NCBI GenBank assembly: GCA_949152475.1
Contig: OX424570.1
Span: 1,042,181-1,106,180, forward strand
Reading direction: 5' to 3'
Source of the DNA: Terebella lapidaria
Lineage: Eukaryota; Annelida; Polychaeta; Terebellida; Terebellidae
Length of the DNA: 64,000 bases
Made by a program: the position numbers and the translations under genes. The notes under the pieces were generated by a model. The model did no database searches. It saw only the letters and a list, made by a program, of their open reading frames with translations, and had not been told where the DNA came from. How positions within the stretch are numbered: position 1 is the first letter of the stretch; each line of letters starts with the position of its first letter. Below, piece by piece: positions 33,956 through 45,277 of this stretch.

Positions 33956-34229
33956 AGATTACTTTATGAACCACTTTTTGCAGAAATAGTATCGTGTATA
34001 GACTGAGCTGATGTTTTTTTTTCTATTAGTTAATTTTTTACCGTCTGGCAAGATATTGTCATTTGCTTTGTGTTGGTCTGTATCTATCAAAAATTACGTA
34101 AGCCTCACAGCACCCCAAACGGTTTATCATTCTGGCCATACTGTGTAATTTTGTATCTTGATATCTGTTTGAGAATGCCTCAACATTGAAGTCCCATATG
34201 GGAGGACATCGCCTCAACTAACTTGGTAA

Positions 34230-34567
34230 ACTAGGAACAGAAGAAACAACGACTGCCTTTATTGCTGCCTGTTATTGTTCCAAACGGAGAAGTGATCACC
34301 GACATTTGTACAGGAGGTGAAGATGGCAAACTCGAAGATTACATCAGCTGCAAAACTGAAGGTATTGCCCCATCACAAAATGCCTTTGCTCAGCATGTAC
34401 ACCATGCTCGAATGCAAGTTTTGTGGGAGTCCGCTGCTCAACAACAGATGTGCTGTTCAAAGATCCGTGGCTGTTTTTTAAGCCAGGATTGTTGCAACGA
34501 ATATACAAAGAAGAACCTGTTCAGGAAGGCGATAATGATGACTGATCAAGTTATGATCTGTAAATGA
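34230..34567 (+). pseudogene. Second, inverted copy of the Cys-rich transposon ORF end
   Basis: IAPSQNAFAQHVHHARMQVL matches LPLSQDDFVQHLHRTQLQFL on the opposite strand at 32.6 kb. It is followed by CCSKIRGCFLSQDCCNEY, matching CCSKFCACYSGPDCCNEH. DNA identity continues past the stop ('GAAGAACCTGTTCAGGAAG', then 'CACATGTAACA'). It is the right-arm counterpart in element B and more decayed than the left copy. Confidence 0.55.
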
Positions 34568-34715
34568 CCCACAATGTTGTCACATGTAACAGTTGATGAG
34601 TTAAAATCATACAGCATATGTTGGGTCAGCCCTATCGATTCACTAACCCAGTAGTGAACACCAAGATTGTTGATTAAAGTGGAAAATGCATATGACTTGA
34701 ACAGAACCATTTTTT

Positions 34716-35451
34716 AGGTTACCGGACCTATGGTCCGATAACCTATTGCCATGGCGTTGCGTCCGTCGTCCGTCCGTCTAGCCGTCCGTCCGTCCGTCCG
34801 TCGTCCGTCGTCCGTCGTCTGTTAACAGTTTTATCTTTTTTGTTTACAGACGAATTTTTCTGAAATTTTGCACAAAAATGCTTAAAAATAATTCAAAAAG
34901 GAGGTATTTTTTAGTTTTTTGATTTTCGCATTTTTTTCAAAATGGCGGCCGTTTTCGTCGAAAAATGGGCAATTTGACGGTCGTTTTCTCAAAATGTGTT
35001 CAGTAACTTTTTTTCTTATTGATGCATAACACTCCTCATATGTACCCCTCTGACATGTATAAATTTCGTTGCCCTTGAATCGCTCGAAGTTGGCCATTTT
35101 GGGCCCAAACTCGGCCCAAATGGGACTTTCCCATGTTAAATTCTCCTATGCTTTATAATGGGACACATTAAGCCTAATATCTCACTTAATATTGAGATTA
35201 GAGACTAGGAATCAATTGTGGACATACAGGAAATGATATATGCTGAATATTCTCGTGACCTTGAATTTAACCTCTGACCTCGGTTTCAAGGTCAGAGCGG
35301 CCGTTTTTTTCGAAAAATGGCGAATTATGGACTTTGACGGTTGTTTTCTCAAAATCTGTTCAGTAACTTTTTTTGTTATTTATGCATAACACTCCTCATA
35401 TGTACCCCTGTGATGTGTATAAGTTGTGTTGCCCTTGAATCGCTATTTTTT
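34716..35451 (+). mobile_element. F1 copy, left part, inserted in element B
   Basis: 5' hairpin, CGTCC tract, conserved block, one monomer and a second partial block. Broken at 35451 in 'CGCTATTTTTT' by another F1 5' end. It entered the T-run of element B's right arm after 'GAACAGAACCA'. Confidence 0.75.
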
Positions 35452-37504
35452 AGGTTACCGGACCTTTGGTCCGATAACCTATTGCCGTGGCGTTGCGTCC
35501 GTCGTCCGTCGTCCGTCGTCTGTCGTCCGTCCACATTTTTATCATTAAAGTTTACAGGCGAATATTTCTGAAATTTTGCACAAAAATACCTAAAAATATT
35601 TCCAGGAAAGGTTTTTTTTAGTTTTTAGATTTTCGCATTTTTTTCAAAATGGCGGCCGTTTTCATCGAAAAATGGCCAATTTTGGACTTTGATGGTCGTT
35701 TTCTCAAAATTTGTTCAGTAACTTTTTTTCTTATTGATGCATGACACTCCTCCTATGTACCCCTGTGACATGTATAAATTTCGTTGCCCTTGAATCGCTC
35801 GAAGTGGGCCATTTAGGGCCCAAACTCCGCCCAAATGGGACTTTCCCATGTTAAATTCTCCTATGCTTTATAATGGGACACATTAAGCCTAATATCTCAC
35901 TTAAAATTGAAATTAGAGACTAAGAGTCAATTGTAGACATATAGGAAATGATATATGCTGAATATTCCCGTGACCTTGAATTTGACCTCTGACCTCGGTT
36001 TCAAGGTCAGAACGGCCGTTTTCGTCTAAAAATGGCCAATTTTGGACTTTGATGGTCGTTTTCTCAAAATCTGTTCAGTAACTTTTTTTCTTATTGATGC
36101 ATAACACTCCTCATATGTACCCCTGTGACATGTTTAAATTTCGTTGCGCTTGAATCGCTCGAAGTTGGCCATTTTGGGCCCAAACTCGGCCCAAATGACA
36201 CTGTCCCATGTTAAATTCTCCTATGCTCTATAATGGGACACATTAAGCCTAATATCTCACTTAATATTGCGATTAGAGACTAGGAATCAATTGTGGACAT
36301 ATAGGAAATGATATATGCCGAATATTCTTGTGACCTTGAAATTGATCTCTGACCTCGGTTTCAAGGTCAGAGCACAAAATGGCTAATATCTCGTTCATTA
36401 TCGACTTTACAGCTTAGGAATCAATTGTGGACATATAGGAAATGATATATGCTGAATATTCTGATAACCTTGAATTTGACCTTTGATCTCATTTTCAAGG
36501 TCACAGGACAAAATGGCTAATATCTCACTTATTATCGATTTTACAGCTTAGGGATCAATTGTGGACATATAGGAAATGATATATGCTGAATATTCTCGTG
36601 ACCTCGAATTTGACCTCCGACCTCAGTTTCAAGGTCAGAGCACAAAATGGCTAATATCTCGCTTATTATCGACTTTACAGCTTAGGAATCAATTGTGGAC
36701 ATATAGGAAACGATATATGCCAAATATTCTGATGATATTGATTTTGACCTTTGACCTCATTTTCAAGGTCACAGGACAAAATGGCCAATATCACACTTAT
36801 TATCGATTTTACAGCTAAGGGATCAATTGTGGACATATAGAAAATGATATATTCTGAACATTGTCATGACCCTGAACTTGACCTTTGTCCTCATTTTCAA
36901 TGTCACAGGACAAAATGGCTAATATCTCGCTTATTATCAATTTTACAGCTTAGGAATCAATTATGAACATATAGGAAATGATATATGCTGAATATTGCTA
37001 TGACCTTGAATTTGACCTTTGACCTCATTTTCAAGGTCAGAGAACGAAATGGCTAATATCTCACTTTTTGTCGACTTTACAGCCTAGCAATCAATTGTGG
37101 ACATATAGAAAATGATATATTCTGAACATGGTCATGACCTTGAACTTCACCTTTGACCTAATTTTCAAGGTCACAGGACAAAATGGCTATTAGCTCGCTT
37201 ATTATCGACTTCAGAGCTTAGGAATCAATTATGAACGTATTGGAAATGATATAAGCTGAAATTTGCTATGACCTTGAATTCAACCTTTGACCTCATTTTC
37301 AAGGTCGCAGGACATGATGGCTAATATCTCGCTTATTATTGAATTTACAGCTTAAAAATCAGTTGTGGACATACTAGAAATGACATATGCCGAAAATTAT
37401 TGTGTCCTTGAATTGACCAATGACCTTATTTTCAAGGTCACGGGACAAACTACTAATATCTAAAATTTGTATTGTCCGGTAACCTTTCTTAGCTCTTGGG
37501 CTAA
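35452..37504 (+). mobile_element. F1 element copy, full ends
   Basis: Complete copy: hairpin, microsatellite, two conserved blocks, about ten monomers, GTCCGGTAACC and the stem TTAGCTCTTGGGCTAA. Monomer order resembles the arrays at 57.4-58.9 kb, including 'GAACGAAATGGCTAATATC' and 'CTTGAACTTCACCTTTGAC' variants, so whole arrays are inherited together. Confidence 0.8.
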
Positions 37505-39459
37505 TTTTTTTCTTATTGATGCATAACACTCCCCATATGTACTTCTGTGACATGTATAAATTTCGTTGCGCTTGAATCACTCGAAGTGGGCCATTTTGGG
37601 CCCAAACTCGGCCCAGATGTGACTTTCCCATGTTAAATTTTCCCATGCTTTATAATGGGACACATCAAGCCTAATATCTCACTTAATATTGAGATTAGAG
37701 ACTAGGAATCAATTGTGGACATATAGGAAATGATATATGCTGAATATTCTCGTGACTTTGAATTTGACCTTTGACCTCATTTTCAAGGTCACAGGACAAA
37801 ATGGCTAATATCTCGCTTATTATCGACTTTACAGCTTAGAAATCAATTGTGAACATATAGGAAATGATATATGCTGAATATTCTCGTGACCTTGAATTTG
37901 ACCTTTGACCTCATTTTCAAGGTCACAGGACAAAATGGCTAATATCTCGCTTATTATCGACTTTACAGCTTAGGAATCCATTGTGAACATATAGGAAATG
38001 ATATATGCTGAATATTCTCGTGACCTTGAATTTGACCTTTGGCCTCATTTTCAAGGTCACAAGACAAAATGGCTAATATCTCGCTTATTATCGACTTTAC
38101 AGCTTAGGAATCAATTGTGAACATATAGGAAATGATATATGCTGAATATTCTCGTGACCTTGAATTTGACCTTTGACCTCATTTCCAAGGTCACAGGACA
38201 AAATTGCTAATATCTCGCTTATTATCGACTTTACGGCTTAGGAATCAATTGTGAACATATAGGAAATGATATATGCTGAATATTCTCGTGACCTTGAATT
38301 TGACCTTTGACCTCGTTTTCCAGGTCACAGGACAAAATGGCCAATATCTTGCTTATTAGCGACTTTGCAGCTTAGAAATCAATTGTGAACATATAGGAAA
38401 TGATATATGCTGAATATTCTAGTGACCTTGAATTTGACCCTTGACCTAAATTTCAAGGTTAGTCATTTTATTTTCAAGGTCAGAATACAAAATGGCTTAT
38501 ATCTCGCTCATTATCAAATTTACAGCTTAGGGGTCCATAGTGAACATATAGGAAATGATGTATGCTGAATATTTTGGTGATCTAGAATTTGACCTTTGAT
38601 CTCATTTTCAAGGTCAGAGAACAAAATGGCTAATATGTCTCTTATTATCATCTTTACATCTGCCCCTGATGACGCCAGTGTGTCTTTGGATAAACTATTT
38701 GGTCGGGCTTTGTTTCTATTGCAAAATGTTGTATTTTACCTTTCTTATTGGCATCATCAAAATTTGATTGTATTGGTGGTAATAGATTGATACTTACATT
38801 TATACCACTGAGTCGGTGTCACTGCTGGCGGACGTTAATCTGTCCCCGAGGATACCATCAACTCAGTAGCCTTCGGGCTTGTGATTGGGTACTTTTGTAC
38901 TTGTCATGTATCTATTCCATGGGGTTAGATTCGGATTTCTAAATTATTTTCATAGGTTGTTGGGCAGTTGTATACTAATTCCATCTGGTGTACAGTAGAA
39001 ACAACTACATTTAACACATTGTCTGCCCATGAAGACGCCAGTGTGTCTTTGGATAAACTATTTGGTCGGGCTTTGTTTGTTTCTATTGCAAAGTGTAGTA
39101 TTTTACGTTTCTTATTGGCATCATCAAAATCTGATTGTATTGGTGGTAATAGATTGGTACTTACATTTACAGCATAGGAATCAATTGCGAATATAGAGGA
39201 ATGATATATACTGAATATTTTCATAACCTTGAACTTGAACTTTGACCTCATTTTCAAGGTCACATCACAGAATGGCTAATGTCTCACTTATTATCGACTT
39301 TACAGCTTAGGAATTTATTGTGGACATACTAGAAGTGATGTATTTGTTGAAAATTTCATGGCCTTGAATTTATCAGTGACCTAATTTCAAGGTCACTGGA
39401 CAAAAGGCTAATATCTAAAATGTATATTATCCGGTAACCTTTCTTAGCCCTTGGGCTAA
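37505..39459 (+). mobile_element. F1 copy lacking its 5' part, with exon-like cargo
   Basis: Enters F1 at 'TTTTTTCTTATTGATGCATA' and runs through seven or more monomers, the 511-bp cargo (38659-39169) and a final stretch to CCGGTAACC and the TTAGCCCTTGGGCTAA stem. It parallels 12.06-13.77 kb almost unit for unit. Confidence 0.75.
38659..39169 (+). other. Exon-like cargo segment in F1 (copy 2 of 4)
   Basis: Same length and same junctions as 12964-13474, a few percent diverged. LSAPDDASVSLDKLFGRALF stays open, while the middle block has lost one base ('GACGTTAATCTGTCC'), which breaks the SLLADV frame. That suggests no current protein-level constraint in this copy. Confidence 0.55.
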
Positions 39460-39557
39460 TTTTTCCAAAATGGCAGCCGTTTTTGTCGAAAAACAACTAA
39501 TTTTGAACTTTGACAGCCATTTTCTTAAAATCTATTCAGTAACTTTTTTTCTTTTTT
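39460..39557 (+). mobile_element. F1 conserved-block fragment
   Basis: From 'CCAAAATGGCAGCCG' to 'CAGTAACTTTTTTTC' of the F1 conserved block, bounded on the left by an F1 3' end and on the right by an F1 5' end, both at T-runs. Confidence 0.65.
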
Positions 39558-40835
39558 AGGTTACCGGACCTATGGTCCGATAACCTATTGCCATGGCGTT
39601 GCGTCCGTCGTCCGTCCGTCGTCCGTCGTCCGTCTGTTAACATTTTTATCTTTTTTGTTTACGGACGAATTTTTCTGAAATTTTGCACAAAAATGCCTAA
39701 AAATATTTCGAGAGGGAGGTATTTTTTAGTTTTTTAATTTTCGCATTTTTTTCAAAATGGCGGCCGTTTTCGTCGAAAAATGCCTGATTTTGGACTTTGG
39801 CGGCCATTTTCTCAAAAACTGTTCAGTAACTTTTTTTCTTTTTGATACATAACACTCCTCATATATACTCCTGTGATGTGTATAAGTTTCGTTGCGCTTG
39901 AATCGCTCGAAGTGGGCCATTTTGGGCAAAACTCGGCCCGAATGGGACTTTCCCATGTTAAATTCTCCTATGCTTTATAATGGGACACATTATGTCTAAT
40001 ATCTCACTTAATATTGAGATTAGAGACTAGGAATCAATTGTGGACATATAGGAAATGATATATGCTGAATATTGTCGTGACCTTGAATTTGACCTCTGAC
40101 CTCGGTTTCAAGGTCAGAGCGGCCGTTTTCGTCGAAAAATGGCCAATTTTGGACTTTGACGGTCGTTTTCTCAAAATCTGTTCGGTAACTTTTTTTTGTA
40201 TTGATGCATAACACTCCTCATATGTACCCCTGTGACATGTATAAATTTCGTTGCCCTTGAATCGCTCGAAGTGGGCCATTTTGGGCCCAAACTCGGCCCA
40301 AATGTGACTTTCCCATGTTAAATTTTCCTATGCTTTATAATGGCACACATTAAGCCTAATATCTCACTTAATATTGAAATTAGAGACTAGGAATGAATTG
40401 TGGACATATAGGAAATGATATATGCCGAACATTGTCGTGACCTTGAATTTGACCTTTGACCTCGGGTTCAAGGTCAGAGCACAAAATGGCTAATATCTCG
40501 CTTATTATCGACTTTACAGCTTAGAAATCAATTGTGAACATATAGGAAATGATATATGCTGAATATTCTCGTGACCTTGAATTTGACCTTTGACCTTATT
40601 TTCAAGGTCACATGACAAAAATGGCTAATATCTTGCTTATTATCGACTTTACAGCTTAGGAATCAATTGTGAACATATAGGAAATGATTTATGCTGAATA
40701 TTCTCGTGACCTTGAATTTGACCTCTGACCTCGGTTTCAAGGTCAGAGCGGCCGTTTTCGTCGAAATATGGCCAATTTTGGACTTTGACGGTCGTTTTCT
40801 CAAAATCTGTTCAGTAACTTTTTTTCTTATTGATG

Positions 40836-41426
40836 TATTAACTGTACATATTTTGCATATTACTGAATATATGTTCTCTTTCCAGTTCTGATTGCGTTAT
40901 ACCTGACATTGCACATTCTTTCACATATACAATCCTTACCATTCGAAGTTAAGCCTGAGGCGAAGTGTTTGGGGTTCACTTCTTAATACGTCCCCCGAAT
41001 GGTTTTGATTGCTATATGTCTATGTGTGTGTAGGTGTCTTTATGTTTCATTTAAGAAAACTTGTATTTCCCCTATTTAACTTCGTTAATTTCGGTAATAA
41101 TATGAGAGAAGGCTGCGAGCCTCTGTATCTGTGAAAGATGCACACACAATCCCTTTAACAGGTGGCACGCATCCACGCGACCGCAACAAACCACAGATTG
41201 CTTTATGGCCCCATGGCGACAAAGTTAACGAGTTTAAATGCCCTCAAAAGCATGCCTCAGGAGCATGAGCAGACGGTTTGGTGATCACTGATCAAGGTTA
41301 TAAAAGACAGTTAACCGGTGTTTGACGGTTAACCGGTTAATCGTTTGGAGATTTAACAGCCGGTTATTCGCGGTTATTAAAAAAATGCTAGCCGTCGGCG
41401 GTTAACCCATTAATCGTGCAGGCCCT
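40836..41426. mobile_element. hAT-like terminal segment (copy 1 of 3)
   Basis: Ends with TTAATCGTGCAGGCCCTA; the inverse, TAGGGCCTGCACGATTAA, is the typical start of many animal hAT elements. Subterminal GGTTAACCGGTTAATCG repeats support this. The opposite end (TATTAACTGTACATATTTTG) does not match, so the segment is one-ended. Three copies share both boundaries. Confidence 0.5.
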
Positions 41427-41612
41427 ATTTATTATTGACTTTACAGCTTAGGAATCAGTTGTGCACCTATGGGGAATGATGTGTACATGCCAAATATTTT
41501 GATGACCATTGATTCGACCTTCGACCTTATTTTCAAGGTCATGGAACAAAATTGCTATTTTGTTTTACTTGTTATTGAATTTACAGCTTAGCAAACAATG
41601 GACATATCGGGA

Positions 41613-42050
41613 TTCCAAAATGTTCTATTTTACGTTTGTTTTTGGCATCATCAAAATCTGACTATTGGTGGTAATAAATTGATACTTACTTTCATATCAC
41701 TGAGTCAGTGTCACTGCTGGCGGACGTTGAATCTGTCCCCGAGGATACCATCAACTCAGTAGCCTTCTGGCTTGTGATTAGGTACTTATGTATTTGTCAT
41801 ATATCTATTCCATGGGGCTTGTTTCAGATTTCTAAATTATTTTCATAGGTTGTTGGGCAGTTGTATACTAATTCCATCAGGTGTACAGTAGAAACAACTA
41901 CATTTAACACACTGTCTGCCCCTGATGACGCCAGTGTGTCTTTGGATAAACTATTTGGTCGGGCTTGTTTCTATTCCAAAATGTTCTATTTTACGTTAGT
42001 TTTTGGCATCATCAAAATCTGACTATTGGTTGTAATAGATTGATACTTAC
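41613..42050 (+). other. Exon-like cargo segment in F1 (copy 3 of 4)
   Basis: Variant of the cargo with the SLLADVESVPEDTINSVAFW block intact, followed by GTACTTATG, then TCTAAATTATTTTCATAG, GTTGTTGGGCAG and the LSAPDDASVSLDKLFGRA block. The arrangement donor-like, intron-like, acceptor-like suggests two neighbouring exons with a short intron. Confidence 0.5.
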
Positions 42051-42521
42051 ATATACATGTTTGCTGGATATTCTCATGACTTTGCATTTTGACCAGTGAC
42101 CTTATTTTCAAGGTCACAGGAATATAAAACATATTTTGTCCGGTAACCTGTCTTAGCCCTTGGGCTAATTTTTTTTTAAGAATCGGGTTCGTCAATCTCG
42201 AAAACCGGATAAACTGTTATATATACGAGTTTGACAGTATTAGATTTGGATTCCTCGACCATGAAAACCTAGTAGTAGACACCAAGTTTGTGCTTCTAAG
42301 TGGCCTAGAAGCGGAGATATTGTCAAATAAGTAAATTCAGCGGTATTCGGTGGCAGCCATTTTGTTTTTCGGCTCTGAAAAAAATTCCCCAAGGGTGCCA
42401 CCTTGGCACCCGGCTGATTCTGACTCAGGAATGCTCAGAGATGATGAATCAACAAAAAAAGTTCATAATGACGCCAAAACATGCTTCACAAGAAAATAGT
42501 CATTTGGCAACTGGACTAATT

Positions 42522-43671
42522 GGCATGGCGTTGCGTCCATCGTCCGTCGTCGTCCACATTTTTATCTTTTTTGTTTATGGGGGAATTTTTCTGAAATTTT
42601 GCACAAAAATACTTAAAAATAATTCAAGAAGGAGGTATTTTTTAGTTTTTTGATTTTCGCATCTTTTTTTCAAAATGGCGGCCGTTTTCGACGAAAAATG
42701 CCTGATTTTGGACTTTGGCGGCCATTTTCTCAAAATCTTTTCAGTAACTTTTTTTCTTTTTGATACATAACACTCCTCATATCTACTCCTATGACGTCTA
42801 TAAATTTCGTCGCGCTTGAGTCGCTTTTGGCCCATACTCGGCCCAAATGGGCAATTTTGGACTTTGACGGTCGTTTTCTCAAAATCTGTTCAGTAACTTT
42901 TTTTCTTTTTGATACATAACACTCCTCATATGTACTCCTATGATGTCTATAAATTTCGTTGTGCTTGAATTGCTCGAAGTGGGCCATTTTGGCCCAAACG
43001 CGGCCCAAATGGGACTTTCCCATGTTAAATTCTCCTATGCTTTATAATGGGACACATTAAGCCTTATATCTCATTTAATATCGAGATTAGAGACTAGGAA
43101 TCAATTGTGGACATATAGGAAATGGTATATGCTGAATATTCTCGTGACCTTGAATTTGACCTCTGACCTCGGTTTCAAGGTCAGAGAACAAAATGGCTAA
43201 TATCTCGCTTATTATCGACTTTACAGCTTAGGAATCAATTGTGGACGTATAGGAAATGATATATGTAGATTATTGTCATGACCTTGAATTTGACCTTTGA
43301 CCTCATTTTCAAGGTCACAGGGCAAAATGGCTAATATCTCACTTATTATCGACTTTACAGCTTAGGAATCAATTATGAACATATAGGAAATGATATATGC
43401 AGATTATTGTCATGACCTTGAATTTGACCTTTAACCTCATTTTCAAGGTCACAGGACAAAATGATTAATATCTCACTTATTATCGATTTTACAGCTTCGG
43501 GATCATTTGTGGACATGTAGGATATGATATATGCTGAATATTCTTGTGACTTTGAATTTGACCTCTGACCTCATTTTCAAGGTCAAGAACACAAAATGGC
43601 TAATATCTCATTTATGGTCGACTTTATAGCTTAGGAATCAGTTGTGGGCATATATAAGCCTTATATCTCAT
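42522..43671 (+). mobile_element. F1 copy, continuation of the 31690 tip
   Basis: Resumes the F1 5' region at TGGCATGGCGTTGCG, microsatellite, two overlapping conserved blocks and six monomers, up to the F3 insertion at 43672. After F3 the array continues to about 46780, and the 3' end lies at 48086. Confidence 0.75.
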
Positions 43672-45277
43672 TGTATCCCCCGAACAAAGTTCGGCGGATA
43701 CTATGGATTTACGATCGTCGCGCCGCCGCCGCGTCCGCGTCCGCAGACACTTTCTTGTGAACGCGCTGCAGGTTGCAAATATGAACCGATTTTGATAATA
43801 TTTTATATGGACATGTCTTATGGTGAGATCTGGACACCTATCGATTTTGGTTGCCATAGCAACCAAAATAGCCGATTGGCATAACATTTTGTGCTCAAAT
43901 TAGGCTGTTTAACACACATGGGTTGTGAACGCACTACGGGTGGGAGTTTTCAATGAATGATGATGAAATTGCACAGGCTCAATGAGAAAGACCATCAGAC
44001 GAAACCTATTGTTTTTCAGAATGATCGAATAAATATTAATAAGTTTGAGAGGTTAACTTATTACGACAATTAAAATACCTACTTTGACATGTGTGATCAC
44101 TCCAATAACCTATACTATGAAAGCAAATTGCACTGGATTCTTGTTCAGAATACAGAACTGATGTTTTTGGTGAAAAAAGAACAATATTACTGAATAAGTT
44201 AACATTGGTTTTACTAGTTAAGTCTATTATTGACCACAATAAAAATAGTTAAGACGAGAAACATTTATTATTGAGCTCAACAAGGTAAAGGTTTTGTCCA
44301 GTTTAGACTTCACAGGTGTAACCGAATAAGTTAACTTTATTTTTACTAGTTAAGTTTATTATTGGCCACAATAAAAATAGTTAAGACAAGAAACATCTAT
44401 TATTGGGCTCAACAAGGTAAAGCTTCTGTGCAGTAGAGATTTCATGGCTGTAGCCGAATAAGTTAACATCATTTTTACTAGTTAAGTCTATTATTGACCT
44501 CAAGAAAAATAGTTAAGACAAGAAACATTTATTATTGAACTCAACAATTTAAAAGTTTTGTCCAGTAGAGATTTCATGGGTTTAACTGGATAAGTTATGG
44601 GTCATGGGTGTAACTGGATAAGTTAAGAACATTATTTTTACCAGTAAAGTCAATTTTTACTTCGAATTTCAACTTGGAACCAAGTTTGGCACATATTATG
44701 AATTAAAATATAATTTATGGTGAAAAGATCGATCTGGCTCCAATTTCGTCATCTTGAAATGCAGTTTTGGTAAACTTTTACTTGAATTTCAGCTTGAAAC
44801 CAAGTTTGGCACATATTATGAATTAAAATTTAAATTATGGTGAAAAGTTGATCTGGCTCCAATTTCGTCATCTTGAAATGTCGTTTTGGTCAACTTTTAC
44901 TTTGAATTTCAACTTGGAACATAGTATGAGTTGTTTGGCACATAGTATGAGTTGAAATATAACTTACAGTGAAAAGTTCGATCTGGCTCCAATTTAGTCA
45001 TCTCGCAACTTGTTGCGAACCAAGTTTGTCAAATATTCTGAGTTGAAATATAGCTTTAGGTGAAAACTTTTATCTGGCTGTAATTTCGTTATTTTTTTCG
45101 AACATGTCGAAATGGAAATTCGAATGCAGTGATTTTAGTGGTGATCTTGAATTCGACCTTCAATAAGCTTGAAAGGTTTCACACTCACAATGTACATCAG
45201 CGATATATTTGGGGCAACAGGGATGATAGGGCTACGGGGGATACACCCAAGCGGTCGTAGGCGACCGGAAGCGTCTA
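43672..45277 (+). mobile_element. F3 element copy in an F1 array
   Basis: 5' GTATCCCCCGAAC and 3' GGGGGATACACC with stem GGTCGTAGGCGACC, ending GCGTCTA. Monomers (121 bp) are fewer and more diverged than in the other copy. The uninterrupted F1 target is present at 45990-46020 ('TTATATCTCATTTAATATCG'), so the boundaries are confirmed by an empty site. The insertion lies in the TTT of CATTTAAT. Confidence 0.8.

Larger units (their letters stand above)
39558..42168 (+). mobile_element. F1 copy with hAT-like segment and exon-like cargo
   Basis: 5' hairpin, two conserved blocks, monomers, a hAT-like piece (40836-41426), then monomer and cargo (41613-42050), then GTCCGGTAACC and TTAGCCCTTGGGCTAA. 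The same composite, with an extra cargo unit, occurs at 54233-56921, so the compound element itself moved or was duplicated. Confidence 0.75.
31722..42518. mobile_element. Element B: long-TIR DNA transposon (Academ-like?), heavily nested
   Basis: The tips are TAGTCCAG and CTGGACTA, with a 3-bp duplication ATT at 31719-31721 and 42519-42521. The terminal arms match for over 330 bp (for example 'AGCATGTTTTGGCGTCATTA' near 31.76 kb and its inverse near 42.47 kb). The inverted homology continues inward through a Cys-rich coding end on both sides (32.2-32.8 kb and 34.2-34.6 kb), making a large palindrome. The right arm is split at a T-run by the F1 cluster 34716-42168. Without its invaders the element is about 3.3 kb. 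Long TIRs, 3-bp duplication and a CXC-type protein are compatible with the Academ superfamily; that assignment is inference. Confidence 0.65.
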
